Source: Streptomyces sp. WZ.A104 (GTDB lineage Bacteria > Actinomycetota > Actinomycetes > Streptomycetales > Streptomycetaceae). Taken from it: a stretch of 64,000 nucleotides of DNA. This document shows, in pieces, positions 8,548-16,940 of the stretch. The DNA lies in assembly GCF_002382885.1 (NCBI RefSeq), contig NZ_NWVL01000002.1, positions 62,001 through 126,000 on the forward strand, written 5' to 3'. The position numbers were made by a program, and so were the translations under genes. The notes beneath the pieces were generated by a model that made no database searches, was not told the origin of the DNA, and worked only from the letters and a program-made list of their open reading frames with translations. Positions within the stretch are counted from its first letter, which is position 1; each line of letters opens with the position of its first letter.

Positions 8548-9567
8548 TCAGGCGAGCGAGACGATCATCTTGCCGGTGTTCTCGCCGCGCAGCAGGCCGA
8601 CGAAGGCGTCGTAGCCGTTCTCGATGCCCTCGACCGTCGTCTCGCGGTACTTCAGCTCGCCCGAGGCCAGCCAGCCCGCGACCTCCTGGACGAACCGCCC
8701 CTGGAGGTCGGCGTGGTCGCTGACGAGCAGGCCCTGGATGCGCAGCCGCTTGCCGATGATCAGCGCCATGTTGCGCGGGCCGGGGGTCGGCTCGGTGGCG
8801 TTGTACTGGGCGATCATGCCGCAGATGGCGGCGCGGCCGTGCACGTTGAGCGCGCCGATCGCGGCTTCGAGGTGGTCGCCGCCGACGTTGTCGAAGTAGA
8901 CGTCGATGCCGTCGGGGGCGGCTTCCGCGAGCTGGTCGCGGACGGGCCCGTTCTTGTAGTTGAACGCGGCGTCGAAGCCGTACTCCTCCACGAGGAGCTT
9001 GACCTTCTCGTCGGAGCCCGCCGAGCCGATGACCCGGGAGGCGCCCTTGATCTTCGCGAGCTGGCCGACCTGGCTGCCGACGGCCCCGGCGGCGCCGGAG
9101 ACGAAGACCGCGTCGCCCTCCTTGAAGGAGGCCACCTCGAACAGGCCCGCGTAGGCGGTGAGTCCGGGCATGCCGAGCACGCCGAGGTAGGCGGAGAGCG
9201 GGGCGAGGTCGGCGTCGACCTTCACCGCGTGCTTCGCGGGCAGGTCGGCGATCTCGCGCCAGCCGAGACCGTGCAGGACGTGGTCGCCGACGGCGAAGCC
9301 CTCGGCGTTGGAGGCGATGACCTCGCCGACCGCGCCGCCGTCCATGGGGTGGCCGAGCTTGAAGGGCGGGGTGTACGACTTCACGTCGTTCATCCGGCCT
9401 CGCATGTACGGGTCGACCGAGAAGTGCTTGTTGCGGACGAGGATGCGCCCTTCGGCCGGAGCGGCGACCGCGGCCTCACGCAGCGCGAAGTCCTCGGCCT
9501 TGGGCCAGCCGTGCGGGCGGGCGACGAGGTGCCATTCGCGGCTGGTCGTGGGAAGTGCAGCAGACAT
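8548..9567 (-). CDS. NADP-dependent MDR oxidoreductase (curcumin/prostaglandin reductase-like)
   Basis: A 339-aa zinc-independent medium-chain reductase of the LTB4-dehydrogenase/CurA type, which reduces the double bond of alpha,beta-unsaturated carbonyls with NADPH. The N-terminal V-D-P-Y-M-R-G-R-M motif is diagnostic. The nucleotide-binding block is V-S-G-A-A-G-A-V-G (around residues 148-156), and the V-D-V-Y-F-D-N-V-G-G and M-I-A-Q-Y-N segments follow. AGGAG lies upstream of the ATG. It is divergent from a MarR regulator with a dyad operator in the shared promoter region, so it is probably induced by electrophiles or phenolics. Confidence 0.9.
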   Translation of the reverse strand: MSAALPTTSREWHLVARPHGWPKAEDFALREAAVAAPAEGRILVRNKHFSVDPYMRGRMNDVKSYTPPFKLGHPMDGGAVGEVIASNAEGFAVGDHVLHGLGWREIADLPAKHAVKVDADLAPLSAYLGVLGMPGLTAYAGLFEVASFKEGDAVFVSGAAGAVGSQVGQLAKIKGASRVIGSAGSDEKVKLLVEEYGFDAAFNYKNGPVRDQLAEAAPDGIDVYFDNVGGDHLEAAIGALNVHGRAAICGMIAQYNATEPTPGPRNMALIIGKRLRIQGLLVSDHADLQGRFVQEVAGWLASGELKYRETTVEGIENGYDAFVGLLRGENTGKMIVSLA

Positions 9568-9650
9568 GGGCTCGGGTTCTCCTCAATGTCCTACGGGGAA
9601 ACTACGGGGAAGGTCTACCGGTACGGGGAAGGCCCACCGGAAAAGGTTCA

Positions 9651-9696
9651 TTACCTGAAACAACCATGCTCCTGGATATTTCATGTTGTCAAGTAA
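9651..9696. promoter_or_regulatory. MarR-type dyad operator between the MDR gene and marR
   Basis: Two imperfect inverted arms, TTACCTGAAACAACCATG (9651-9668) and CATGTTGTCAAGTAA (9682-9696), flank a short AT-rich spacer. They are the longest AT-rich stretch in the neighbourhood and sit in the divergent intergenic region, the expected place for the operator of the adjacent MarR protein. Binding is inferred from symmetry and position. Confidence 0.65.
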
Positions 9697-9701
9697 CTCG
9701 G

Positions 9702-9707
9702 TAGGCT
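9702..9707 (+). promoter_or_regulatory. Putative leaderless -10 box (TAGGCT) of marR
   Basis: TAGGCT ends 7 nt before the ATG of the MarR gene with no intervening ribosome binding site. The same hexamer and spacing precede matB at 15428. Confidence 0.6.
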
Positions 9708-9714
9708 GTTCTCC

Positions 9715-10155
9715 ATGACCAACCGCACAGACACCGTGACCCTTGAGGTCGTCGAGCTCATCGGCACCGTCGTGGCGCGCTACCACGAGGAGTACGACCG
9801 GGCCGCCGCCGAGCACGCCCTCACGGGGGCGCAGGCACGGGTGCTCGGGCTGCTCTCCCTGGAGCCCCTGCCGATGCGGAAGATCGCCCTCAAGCTGAAG
9901 TGCGAGCCGTCGAACGTGACCGGGATCATCGACCGGCTGGAGACCCGGGGACTGGTCGAGCGCAGGCCCGATCCGGCCGACCGGCGGGTGAAGCTGGCCG
10001 CCGCGACGGATCAGGGCAGGCGTACGGCCCGGGAGCTGCGGGACGCGCTGGACTTCGCCCGGGAGCCGCTGGCCGGGCTCTCCGGCACCGAGCGCACGGT
10101 GCTGCGGGACCTGCTGCGCCGGATGCTGGGCGAGGAGCCGGGCCCCGGCGCCTGA
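9715..10155 (+). CDS. MarR family transcriptional regulator
   Basis: A 146-aa winged-helix regulator. The central part reads L-T-G-A-Q-A-R-V-L-G-L-L, then M-R-K-I-A-L-K-L-K-C-E-P-S-N-V-T-G-I-I-D-R-L-E (recognition helix), then the wing G-L-V-E-R-R-P-D-P-A-D-R-R-V-K, all standard for MarR. There is one Cys in the recognition-helix region (K-C-E-P). The ATG lies 7 nt after TAGGCT with no ribosome site, so the message is probably leaderless. Divergent from the MDR reductase, which it probably represses together with itself. Confidence 0.92.
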   Translation: MTNRTDTVTLEVVELIGTVVARYHEEYDRAAAEHALTGAQARVLGLLSLEPLPMRKIALKLKCEPSNVTGIIDRLETRGLVERRPDPADRRVKLAAATDQGRRTARELRDALDFAREPLAGLSGTERTVLRDLLRRMLGEEPGPGA

Positions 10156-10201
10156 TCACGCCCGCCCGGCCCCGCCCACCGGCTGACGGCGCCCGGCGCC
10201 G

Positions 10202-11065
10202 CTACACGCACCACCAGAGGAACCGGGTGCAGGTCGGGGACGGCGTGGGGGCGGGCGTCGGCTCAGCCGGAGGGGGCGGTGGGGACGCGGGGGCCGTCGT
10301 CGGCTCCTCCGGTTCGCCGGGGGCGGGCGAGTCGGCGGGCGGGCTGTCGGACGGCTCGGGCGCACCGGACTCCTCGGGGTCCGGTGAGGCGGCGGGCGGA
10401 GTCGTCCGGGACGCTTCGGGGCTCGGCGGCTTCGCGGGGGCGCCATCGGGGGCGCCCGTCGGTGAGGCGCCCGCAGCGGGATTCCCGGTCGCCCCCGTGC
10501 GGGTGCCGACCGGGCCCGGGTCCCGGGGCTCTTCGATGGCCGGGGGCTCGGGCACCGGCTCGGTGGGACCGCCCGGCGCCTCGCGTACGTAGTCGGCGGC
10601 GGTGTTGTCGCGCCCGGGCTCCCGGGCCAGTTCGGCCAGGCTCAGCACGCCCGCCGCGAGCAGCAGCCCGAGGGCCGCGAGCAGCACGGCCCGGCCGCGT
10701 CGGCGGTGGCTGCCCCGGCTCCCCCGACCGGACCCGGCGCGGCGCTGCCCACGCCGCTCCTCGCGGCGCCGTCCGCGTACGGGGTCGGCAGGGCGGTGAG
10801 CGACCTCTGCATGACCGGCCTCGTCGGACGGGTGCCACACGGTGGCGGCCGTATCGCGCACGGACTCGCGTCCGCGCTCGTGCTCGCGTCCGCGCGTGCG
10901 TCTGCGGCGGCCGACGGGTGCGGACGACGGTGCGGCCGTTTCGTCCGGTACGTACGCGGTGGGCCCGGGCACGGCGTAGGGGCCCAGCGCCTCGGCGGGA
11001 GTCCCGCACCCGGCGCAGGCCAGGGCTCCGTTGAGATGCCGTCGGCACGGGTGGCAGTAATCCAT
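10202..11065 (-). CDS. Zinc-ribbon, single-pass membrane protein with Pro-rich external tail
   Basis: A 287-aa protein of unknown function. The N terminus has a short zinc-ribbon-like knuckle (Y-C-H-P-C then C-A-G-C). A basic, Arg-rich linker follows, then one transmembrane helix (around residues 127-147, L-L-A-A-L-G-L-L-L-A-A-G). A long Pro/Ala/Glu-rich low-complexity segment ends in T-C-T-R-F-L-W-W-C-V. The predicted topology is a cytoplasmic zinc ribbon and an external tail. Two Cys close to the C terminus could form a disulfide. TAGCCT lies 9 nt before the ATG. It is convergent with marR. No function is assigned. Confidence 0.7.
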   Translation of the reverse strand: MDYCHPCRRHLNGALACAGCGTPAEALGPYAVPGPTAYVPDETAAPSSAPVGRRRRTRGREHERGRESVRDTAATVWHPSDEAGHAEVAHRPADPVRGRRREERRGQRRAGSGRGSRGSHRRRGRAVLLAALGLLLAAGVLSLAELAREPGRDNTAADYVREAPGGPTEPVPEPPAIEEPRDPGPVGTRTGATGNPAAGASPTGAPDGAPAKPPSPEASRTTPPAASPDPEESGAPEPSDSPPADSPAPGEPEEPTTAPASPPPPPAEPTPAPTPSPTCTRFLWWCV

Positions 11066-11189
11066 GGCGCCCGCAGGCTAGACGTGCGTGGATCAACGAA
11101 GGAAGCCGCGCAGGTGAGGATCCTGTGAGGAAGACCGGATTCCGGGGACGGGCGGTCCGATACGCCTGACACACGGGAGGATGGGCCAC

Positions 11190-11756
11190 ATGACCGCTCC
11201 CACCCCCTTCGGCCCCCTCCAGTTCCAGCTGGTCCTGCTCCGCCGGATGGCCGATCACCAGCCCGGCCTGGTCGAGGACGCCCGGCAGGAGCTGAGCGCC
11301 TCGCTCGCCGAGATGCGGGAGGCCAACCGCCGCTGGCAGGCGATGGTGCGCGCACCGCGGGGGCGGGGCTCGCTGCGGCGCTACCGCTCGGCTCTCGGGG
11401 AGCCGGAGCTGACGCTGCGGCGCCGGGTCGGGGACCTGGAATGCGAGGCGCTGCTGTGGCCGGTGCCGCTCTGGCCGGAGCTGCGGTTCGAGGTGACGGC
11501 CGGGCCGGGCGGAGCCGTGTGGAACGAGTGGCTGGTACGGGCCCCGGGCACGGCGGGCCCGGAACTCACCTCCGTAACGGCACTGCGCCCCTGGTCGTGC
11601 ACCGTGGACGAGGTGGCCCGGGCCTTTCCCCCGGCACGGCCGATGGAGGGCAGCGCGCCGACCCGGTGGGCGCTGGCCGTCACCGACCCGGGCAGCGGGG
11701 AGCGTTACGTCGCCGAGTTCACCTGGGGCCTGTTCCAGCGGCTGCTTCCGGGCTGA
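11190..11756 (+). CDS. Conserved hypothetical protein
   Basis: A 188-aa soluble protein with no recognised domain. It starts with a helical stretch rich in Arg and Glu (L-L-R-R-M-A-D-H-Q-P), then Trp-rich strands (L-L-W-P-V-P-L-W-P-E-L, W-N-E-W-L, P-W-S-C-T). It has no signal peptide or membrane segment. The second ATG (11190) is chosen because GGGAGG at 11175-11180 is 9 nt upstream; the first ATG at 11181 would abut that site. It is divergent from the zinc-ribbon gene and 149 bp upstream of the actin gene. Its codon bias is normal, so it is a real gene. Confidence 0.7.
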   Translation: MTAPTPFGPLQFQLVLLRRMADHQPGLVEDARQELSASLAEMREANRRWQAMVRAPRGRGSLRRYRSALGEPELTLRRRVGDLECEALLWPVPLWPELRFEVTAGPGGAVWNEWLVRAPGTAGPELTSVTALRPWSCTVDEVARAFPPARPMEGSAPTRWALAVTDPGSGERYVAEFTWGLFQRLLPG

Positions 11757-11905
11757 GCCGACCGGACACCCCCGAATCTGGCGGGCCGTCAGCCCCTGCA
11801 CCTCCGACGGCGCATCCCAGCGCGCGCGACGGGCCGGACGGCGGGACCATGCAGGGAGAAGCCGGCGGCCGCCGGCCCCCGTCCGCGCTCTCGGGAGAAC
11901 TCGCC

Positions 11906-12943
11906 GTGACCGTCAGCCTTGAGCAGTTGCAGCGTTGCCATGTCGCCGTCGACCTCGGGGCCGCGAGGACCCGTGTGTACGTCAAGGGCCTCGGACTCGT
12001 CGTCGACGAGCCGAGCGTCGCCGCTGTCAACACCCGTACCGGTTCGCTCATCGCCGTCGGCGCGCTCGCCGAGCAGATGACCGGCCGCACCCCCGAGTAC
12101 ATCCGGGTGGCCCGCCCGGTGTCCGGCGGGACCGTCGTCGACATCGAGATGGCCCAGCGGATGCTGCGCCATCTGCTCGGCGACAAGCTCCGCCGCCAGC
12201 TGCGCCGCAAGCCCCGGCTGCGCGCCGCCGCCTGCACCCCGCACGACGCCGATCCGCTGGCCCAGCGCGCGACGGTGGAGACCCTGGTCGGGCTCGGCGC
12301 CCGCCGGGTCGAGCTGGTGGACACCCTGATCGCGGGGGCCGTGGGCTGCGGGCTTCCGGTCGAGCAGCCCACCGCCACCATGATCATGGTGTGCGGTGCG
12401 GCCACCACCCAGATCGCGGTGCTCTCGCTCGGCTCGATCGTGACCGCCGTCCGCATTCCGGTGGGCGGCAACGCGATCGACGAGGCGGTGATCCAGCATC
12501 TGCGCCAGCGCCACGCCCTGATCCTCCCGAGCCAGTCCGTGCGCCCGCTGCAACTGGCGCTGCACGGCAACGGCCTCCAGCTCACCGGCCCGGCCCTCGC
12601 CGACATCCACGGCCGCGACGTGGCGACCGGCCTCGCCCGCACGGTGCAGGTCGACACCGCCGCCGTACGGCAGGCCATCAACACCCCGCTCACCGCGATG
12701 CTCGACGGGGTCGGCAAGGTCCTCCGCGACTGCCCGCCCGACCTGGTCGCCGACCTGGCGGAGCGCGGGGTCATGATGGTCGGCGGCACCGCGCTGCTCC
12801 CGGGCCTCGACCAGATGCTGCGCGACGCGACCGGCATGCCGGTGCACATCGCGGAGCGCCCCGACGTCTGCTCGGTCCTGGGCCTCGGCGCGATGCTCGA
12901 CGGCAAGATCCAGCCGATGGTCCTCAATCCGCTGGCGGGCTGA
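11906..12943 (+). CDS. mbl: MreB/Mbl-like bacterial actin
   Basis: A 345-aa actin-fold protein. The phosphate-1 loop reads V-A-V-D-L-G-A-A-R-T-R-V-Y and is followed by L-V-V-D-E-P-S-V-A-A-V, a characteristic MreB-family pair. The phosphate-2 region (M-V-C-G-A-A-T-T-Q-I-A) and the late G-G-T-A-L-L-P-G-L adenosine motif are also present. In Streptomyces, MreB and Mbl work in spore-wall synthesis rather than vegetative growth. This gene stands alone, without mreCD, as expected for mbl. GTG 11906 is preceded by GGGAG at about 9 nt; an in-frame ATG at 11850 would add a Gly/Arg-rich tail. Confidence 0.82.
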   Translation: MTVSLEQLQRCHVAVDLGAARTRVYVKGLGLVVDEPSVAAVNTRTGSLIAVGALAEQMTGRTPEYIRVARPVSGGTVVDIEMAQRMLRHLLGDKLRRQLRRKPRLRAAACTPHDADPLAQRATVETLVGLGARRVELVDTLIAGAVGCGLPVEQPTATMIMVCGAATTQIAVLSLGSIVTAVRIPVGGNAIDEAVIQHLRQRHALILPSQSVRPLQLALHGNGLQLTGPALADIHGRDVATGLARTVQVDTAAVRQAINTPLTAMLDGVGKVLRDCPPDLVADLAERGVMMVGGTALLPGLDQMLRDATGMPVHIAERPDVCSVLGLGAMLDGKIQPMVLNPLAG

Positions 12944-12977
12944 GCCCTTGGGCGGAAGCCGGGCGGTGGGACGGACG

Positions 12978-14588
12978 ATGCGGATGACCGACGAGGCGGA
13001 GCGGCCCGTGGCCGAAGAGGGCGGCCCGCCCGCGGCCGGGCGGCTGCCGATGCTCCTGGAGTCCGTCCTCAGCATCGGCAGCGACCTCGAACTGGGCGCC
13101 ACCCTCCAGCAGATCGTGGACACCGCCACCGCCCTGACCGGGGCTCGTCAGGGGGCGCTCAGTGTGCTGGAGCCGGAGCGGGACGGGGTCGGCGAGCTGT
13201 ACACCGCCGGGATGACGGCGGCGGAGCGGCAGCGCCTCGACCGCTTCCCGCTCGGTACGCCGGGCGCGCCGGGCATCCTGACCGAGGACCCGCGCCCGCT
13301 GCCCCCCGACGCCCTGCCCGCCGCCGGGGCCGGGGCCGCGCCGGGCCGTCCGCCGGTGCGCGGTTGTCTCCGGGCCCCGATCCGGGTGCACACCGAGGTG
13401 TTCGGCCATCTCCACCTCTCCGGGGAACGGTCGGGGCCCTTCGCCGACACGGACATGGCCCTGCTGCGGGTCCTCGCCGCCCAGGCGGGCATCGCGATCG
13501 GCAACGCCCGGCTCTACGAGAGCGCCCGGCAGCGCGAACGCTGGATCGAGGGGGCGGCCGCCGTCACCACGGCCCTGCTGACCGGCACCGACGCCGCCGA
13601 CGCGCTGATGACGGTCGCCGAGCGGGCCCGGGTGCTCGCGGGCGCCTCGGCCGGGGTGATCCTCCAGCCGACGGAGGCGGGCGGGATGGAGATCGTCACC
13701 GCCTCGACCCCGGACGATCCGGCGGGCATCGTCGGTACGGTGATCGAGCCCGGCTCGCCCGTGCTGGTCCAGTTGCTCGGCGGCGAACCGGTCTTCATCG
13801 ACGACTCCGCCACCGATCCCCGGATGACCACCGGCGTACGCTCCCGCTTCGGGCCCAGCATGATGCTGCCGCTCCAGAGCGGCGGGCGCCTCATCGGCAC
13901 CCTCGCCCTCCCCCGGCGGCGCGGTGACACCCCCTACACGGACGTGGACCGGCTGCTGGCGACCCAGTTCGCTTCGCAGGCCGCGCTGGCGCTGGTGCTG
14001 GCGGACGCACAGTCGGACCGGGAGCAGCTCGCGGTGTACGAGGACCGTGACCGGATCGCCCGTGACCTGCACGATCTCGTGGTCCAGCGGCTCTTCGCCA
14101 CCGAGATGATGCTGGAGTCGACCCGTCGTCGGGCCACGCCGGAGGAGACCGGCGACCCGGCGGCCGACGGGACGGCCGAGCTGCTGGGCCGGGCCGTGGA
14201 CGAGCTGGACTCCACCATCCAGGAGGTCCGCACCGCGATCTTCGCCCTCCAGCAGCCGCCCGCCGAGGCCCCGAGCACCTTCCGGGGCCGGGTGCTGCGG
14301 GAGACCGGGGGCGCGGCGGCGCTGCTGGGCTTTCCGCCGTCGGTGCAGTTCAGCGGGGCGGTGGACGCGCTGGTGGGCGAGGAGACGGGGCGGGAGCTGC
14401 TGGCGGCGCTGCGCGGGGCACTGGCCGCCGCGCACCGCAGGCCCGGCGTCTCGGCCATCGAGGTGGAGGTGGACGCCACGGTCCGGCTGCCGGACGGGCG
14501 GAGCGGGGTGCGGCTGGTGGTCGCGGACGACGGGCGCGGCGAGGACGGCGGCCGGTCGACGACGGTGACCTGGCAGGCGCCGCTCTGA
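12978..14588 (+). CDS. GAF-domain sensor histidine kinase (NarL/DevS type) with degenerate ATPase domain
   Basis: A 536-aa soluble kinase-like protein with two GAF domains (about 25-190 and 210-345) followed by a HisKA_3 dimerisation helix. The phospho-acceptor block is D-R-I-A-R-D-L-H-D-L-V-V-Q-R-L-F. The C-terminal HATPase domain looks incomplete. The N-box position reads L-R-G-A-L-A-A-A-H-R-R-P-G with no Asn, the G1 box D-D-G-R-G is present, and the protein ends about 13 residues later without a G2 box or ATP lid. There is no response regulator next to it. The ATG at 12978 is chosen; 12948 is an alternative. It follows mbl by 34 bp, so it is probably in the same operon. Confidence 0.8.
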   Translation: MRMTDEAERPVAEEGGPPAAGRLPMLLESVLSIGSDLELGATLQQIVDTATALTGARQGALSVLEPERDGVGELYTAGMTAAERQRLDRFPLGTPGAPGILTEDPRPLPPDALPAAGAGAAPGRPPVRGCLRAPIRVHTEVFGHLHLSGERSGPFADTDMALLRVLAAQAGIAIGNARLYESARQRERWIEGAAAVTTALLTGTDAADALMTVAERARVLAGASAGVILQPTEAGGMEIVTASTPDDPAGIVGTVIEPGSPVLVQLLGGEPVFIDDSATDPRMTTGVRSRFGPSMMLPLQSGGRLIGTLALPRRRGDTPYTDVDRLLATQFASQAALALVLADAQSDREQLAVYEDRDRIARDLHDLVVQRLFATEMMLESTRRRATPEETGDPAADGTAELLGRAVDELDSTIQEVRTAIFALQQPPAEAPSTFRGRVLRETGGAAALLGFPPSVQFSGAVDALVGEETGRELLAALRGALAAAHRRPGVSAIEVEVDATVRLPDGRSGVRLVVADDGRGEDGGRSTTVTWQAPL

Positions 14589-14605
14589 GACGAGGAGCCC
14601 GCCGG

Positions 14606-15037
14606 TCAGTGCTTCGGGGCCGCCCGCAGCGCGATCCGGGTGGTGGAGTGGGCGACGCCCGCCTCCCGCTTCAGCCGGCGCAGCAGGGAGTCCAGCGCTC
14701 CGGGGTCGGCGGCGGTGGCCCGTACGAGGTAGTCGTGGCCGCCCGTCACATGCACCACTTCGGTGATCCCGGGCAGCATCAGCACCGAGCGTTCGAACTC
14801 CTCGTTCGTCGTGTCGAGGCGCAGCGTCACATCGATGAAGACCACCAGGCCCGATCGGGTGTCGGCGGCCGGGTCGACGATGACGGTGAAGCCGCGGATC
14901 ACCCCGTCGCGGCGCATCCGGCGGACACGGTCGCCCGCCGCGTTGGCGCTGAGCCCCACCCGTACGCCCAGATCCCGGTACGAGATCCGCGCGTCCTCCT
15001 GGAGAATGCCGAGGATTTCCCTGTCCAGCCGATCCAT
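14606..15037 (-). CDS. Lrp/AsnC family transcriptional regulator
   Basis: A 143-aa feast/famine regulator. The N-terminal winged HTH begins M-D-R-L-D-R-E-I-L-G-I-L-Q-E-D-A-R-I-S, and the RAM ligand domain has the family's V-H-V-T-G-G-H-D-Y-L-V-R block near residue 100. Such proteins bind amino acids and control amino-acid metabolism. GACAAT lies 6 nt before the ATG with no ribosome site, suggesting a leaderless message. It is convergent with the kinase and divergent from matB across a 403-bp gap, so it could regulate matB, although no obvious Lrp site was recognised. Confidence 0.9.
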   Translation of the reverse strand: MDRLDREILGILQEDARISYRDLGVRVGLSANAAGDRVRRMRRDGVIRGFTVIVDPAADTRSGLVVFIDVTLRLDTTNEEFERSVLMLPGITEVVHVTGGHDYLVRATAADPGALDSLLRRLKREAGVAHSTTRIALRAAPKH

Positions 15038-15440
15038 ACCACGATTGTCCCAGGTTGCGGCGATATCGGCCGAGGGGGCCTGGCTCGCCCCGATGGAATA
15101 TCCGGTGCCGGTGCCGGTGCCGGTCGGGTCGCCCGGCCGGACCCCGGCGGGCGCGCTGACGACAGGCAGGGGACGAAGCCGATGTTCGTCCGCAGACAGC
15201 GGATGTGCGGGCGTGCGGGCACGCGACGACTGCGACGAAGCACGGGCTCACAAATGCACAGGCGCAGGCACCTCTCCCCCCCAGAGGCAACTCAACTTCC
15301 TTGTCAAGCAGGCCTTTTGCGAACCGGCGACGCAGAACCAGTTGTCCAGGCCGTGCCGCCGCCGTGACTTCGGCGCCCCATGCGGCAATGAGGCGAGCAT
15401 CACCCGGCGGGCCCCGCCCCGAAGCCCTAGGCTTCCCGGC
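15038..15440. other. Intergenic region between lrp and matB
   Basis: 403 bp with no supportable gene. It holds a triplicated GGTGCC hexamer run near 15101-15120, several short AT-richer patches (around 15295-15320), and the probable matB -10 box at 15428. Open frames crossing it lack start codons with ribosome sites and show no coding bias. Confidence 0.5.
15428..15433 (+). promoter_or_regulatory. Putative leaderless -10 box (TAGGCT) of matB
   Basis: TAGGCT ends 7 nt before the GTG start of matB, the same hexamer and spacing as the marR promoter at 9702. There is no ribosome binding site between. Confidence 0.6.
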
Positions 15441-16940
15441 GTGACCCCCCTTCTTCCCGCACTCCAGTCCCCCACCGGCCCGGCGGCCTCCCGGGAGGCC
15501 GTCCGCTTCGGTGACCTCTCCCTGACCTACGGCCGACTCGCCGAGGCCTCCACCGCCCTCGCCGCCCGGATCGCGGACGCGGGCCGGGTCGCCGTCTGGG
15601 CCACACCGACGCCGGAGACGGTGATCGCGGTGGTGGCGGCGCTGCGGGCCGGGGTACCGGCCGTGCCGCTCAACCCCCGTACGGGCGAGCGCGAGTTGGC
15701 GCACATCCTGGCCGACAGCGAGCCCACGGCGGTGCTGGCGGGACCGGACGACGAGCTGCCGCCCGCGCTGGAGAAGCCGCGACGGGTGACGGTCGACGCG
15801 CGGGCGTCCGAGCGGGCGTCCGAGGGCACGGACGAGGGCACGGACGGCTACGCGCCGGGCGAGGGCGCGCCCGAGGCCCCCGCCCTGATCGTGTACACCT
15901 CCGGTACCACCGGCCCGCCCAAGGGCGCCGTCCTCCCCCGCCGGGCGATCGCCGCGTCACTCGACGCGCTGGAGGACGCCTGGGGCTGGACCGGCGACGA
16001 CGTCCTGGTCCACGCGCTGCCGCTGTTCCACGTACACGGGCTGATCCTGGGCGTTCTGGGCCCGCTGCGGCGCGGCGGCTCCGTGCGCCACCTGGGGAAG
16101 TTCTCACCCGGCGGCGTGGCCCGTGAGCTGGGCTCCGGGGGCACGATGCTCTTCGGCGTACCGACGATGTACCACCGGCTCGCCGAGACGCTGGACGCCC
16201 CGACGGGCAGCGGCGAGCGGGACGCGCTGGCCGAAGCCCTGTCGGGGGCGCGGCTGCTGGTCTCCGGTTCGGCGGCGCTGCCCGTGCACGACCACGAACG
16301 CATCGCGGCGGCGACCGGGCGGCGGGTGATCGAGCGGTACGGCATGACGGAGACCCTGATGAACACGGGAATCCGGGCGGACGGCGCCCCGCGCCCCGGC
16401 ACGGTCGGCCCGCCGCTCGCCGGGGTGGAGCTGCGCCTGGTGGAGGAGGACGGCACGGTACTGGAGGGGCCGGAGGCGATCGGCGAGATCCAGGTCCGGG
16501 GCCCGAACCTGTTCACCGGCTATCTGAACCGGCCCGACGCCACGGCCGCCGCGCACACGGCGGACGGCTGGTTCCGCACGGGTGACGTCGGCACGGTGGA
16601 CGAGGACGGGTACGTGCGCATCGTCGGGCGCAGGGCCACCGACCTGATCAAGAGCGGCGGCTACAAGATCGGCGCGGGCGAGATCGAGAACGCGCTCCTC
16701 GCCCACCCCGGGGTCCGCGAGGCCGCCGTCACCGGCGAGGCGGATCCGGACCTCGGCGAGCGGGTCGTGGCGTGGGTGGTGACGACGAGCCCCGAATCCC
16801 CGCCCACCACAGAGGAGTTGGCGAACCACGTGGCCGCCCAGCTGGCCCCCCACAAGCGCCCGCGTACCGTGCACTACCTGGACGCCCTGCCCCGCAACGA
16901 CCTGGGGAAGATCATGAAGAGGTCGCTCCATGTCCAGTGA
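15441..16940 (+). CDS. matB: Malonyl-CoA/methylmalonyl-CoA synthetase MatB
   Basis: A 499-aa ANL-superfamily ligase that adenylates malonate or methylmalonate and transfers it to CoA, giving polyketide and fatty-acid extender units. The P-loop reads Y-T-S-G-T-T-G-P-P-K-G, the A5 motif E-R-Y-G-M-T-E-T-L-M-N-T, and the catalytic Lys is in N-D-L-G-K-I-M-K near the C terminus. Long stretches (for example L-L-V-S-G-S-A-A-L-P-V-H-D-H-E) agree with the well-studied S. coelicolor MatB as I remember it. The GTG start is fixed by homology and by the TAGGCT box 7 nt upstream. The 3' end overlaps the next gene by 11 bp, so the two are coupled. Confidence 0.93.
   Translation: MTPLLPALQSPTGPAASREAVRFGDLSLTYGRLAEASTALAARIADAGRVAVWATPTPETVIAVVAALRAGVPAVPLNPRTGERELAHILADSEPTAVLAGPDDELPPALEKPRRVTVDARASERASEGTDEGTDGYAPGEGAPEAPALIVYTSGTTGPPKGAVLPRRAIAASLDALEDAWGWTGDDVLVHALPLFHVHGLILGVLGPLRRGGSVRHLGKFSPGGVARELGSGGTMLFGVPTMYHRLAETLDAPTGSGERDALAEALSGARLLVSGSAALPVHDHERIAAATGRRVIERYGMTETLMNTGIRADGAPRPGTVGPPLAGVELRLVEEDGTVLEGPEAIGEIQVRGPNLFTGYLNRPDATAAAHTADGWFRTGDVGTVDEDGYVRIVGRRATDLIKSGGYKIGAGEIENALLAHPGVREAAVTGEADPDLGERVVAWVVTTSPESPPTTEELANHVAAQLAPHKRPRTVHYLDALPRNDLGKIMKRSLHVQ

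Noticed and set aside
12924..15704. 926-codon minus-strand open frame
   Set aside because: It lies antisense to the kinase and matB genes and in another frame of lrp; composition is Gly/Arg/Pro-rich with no motif.
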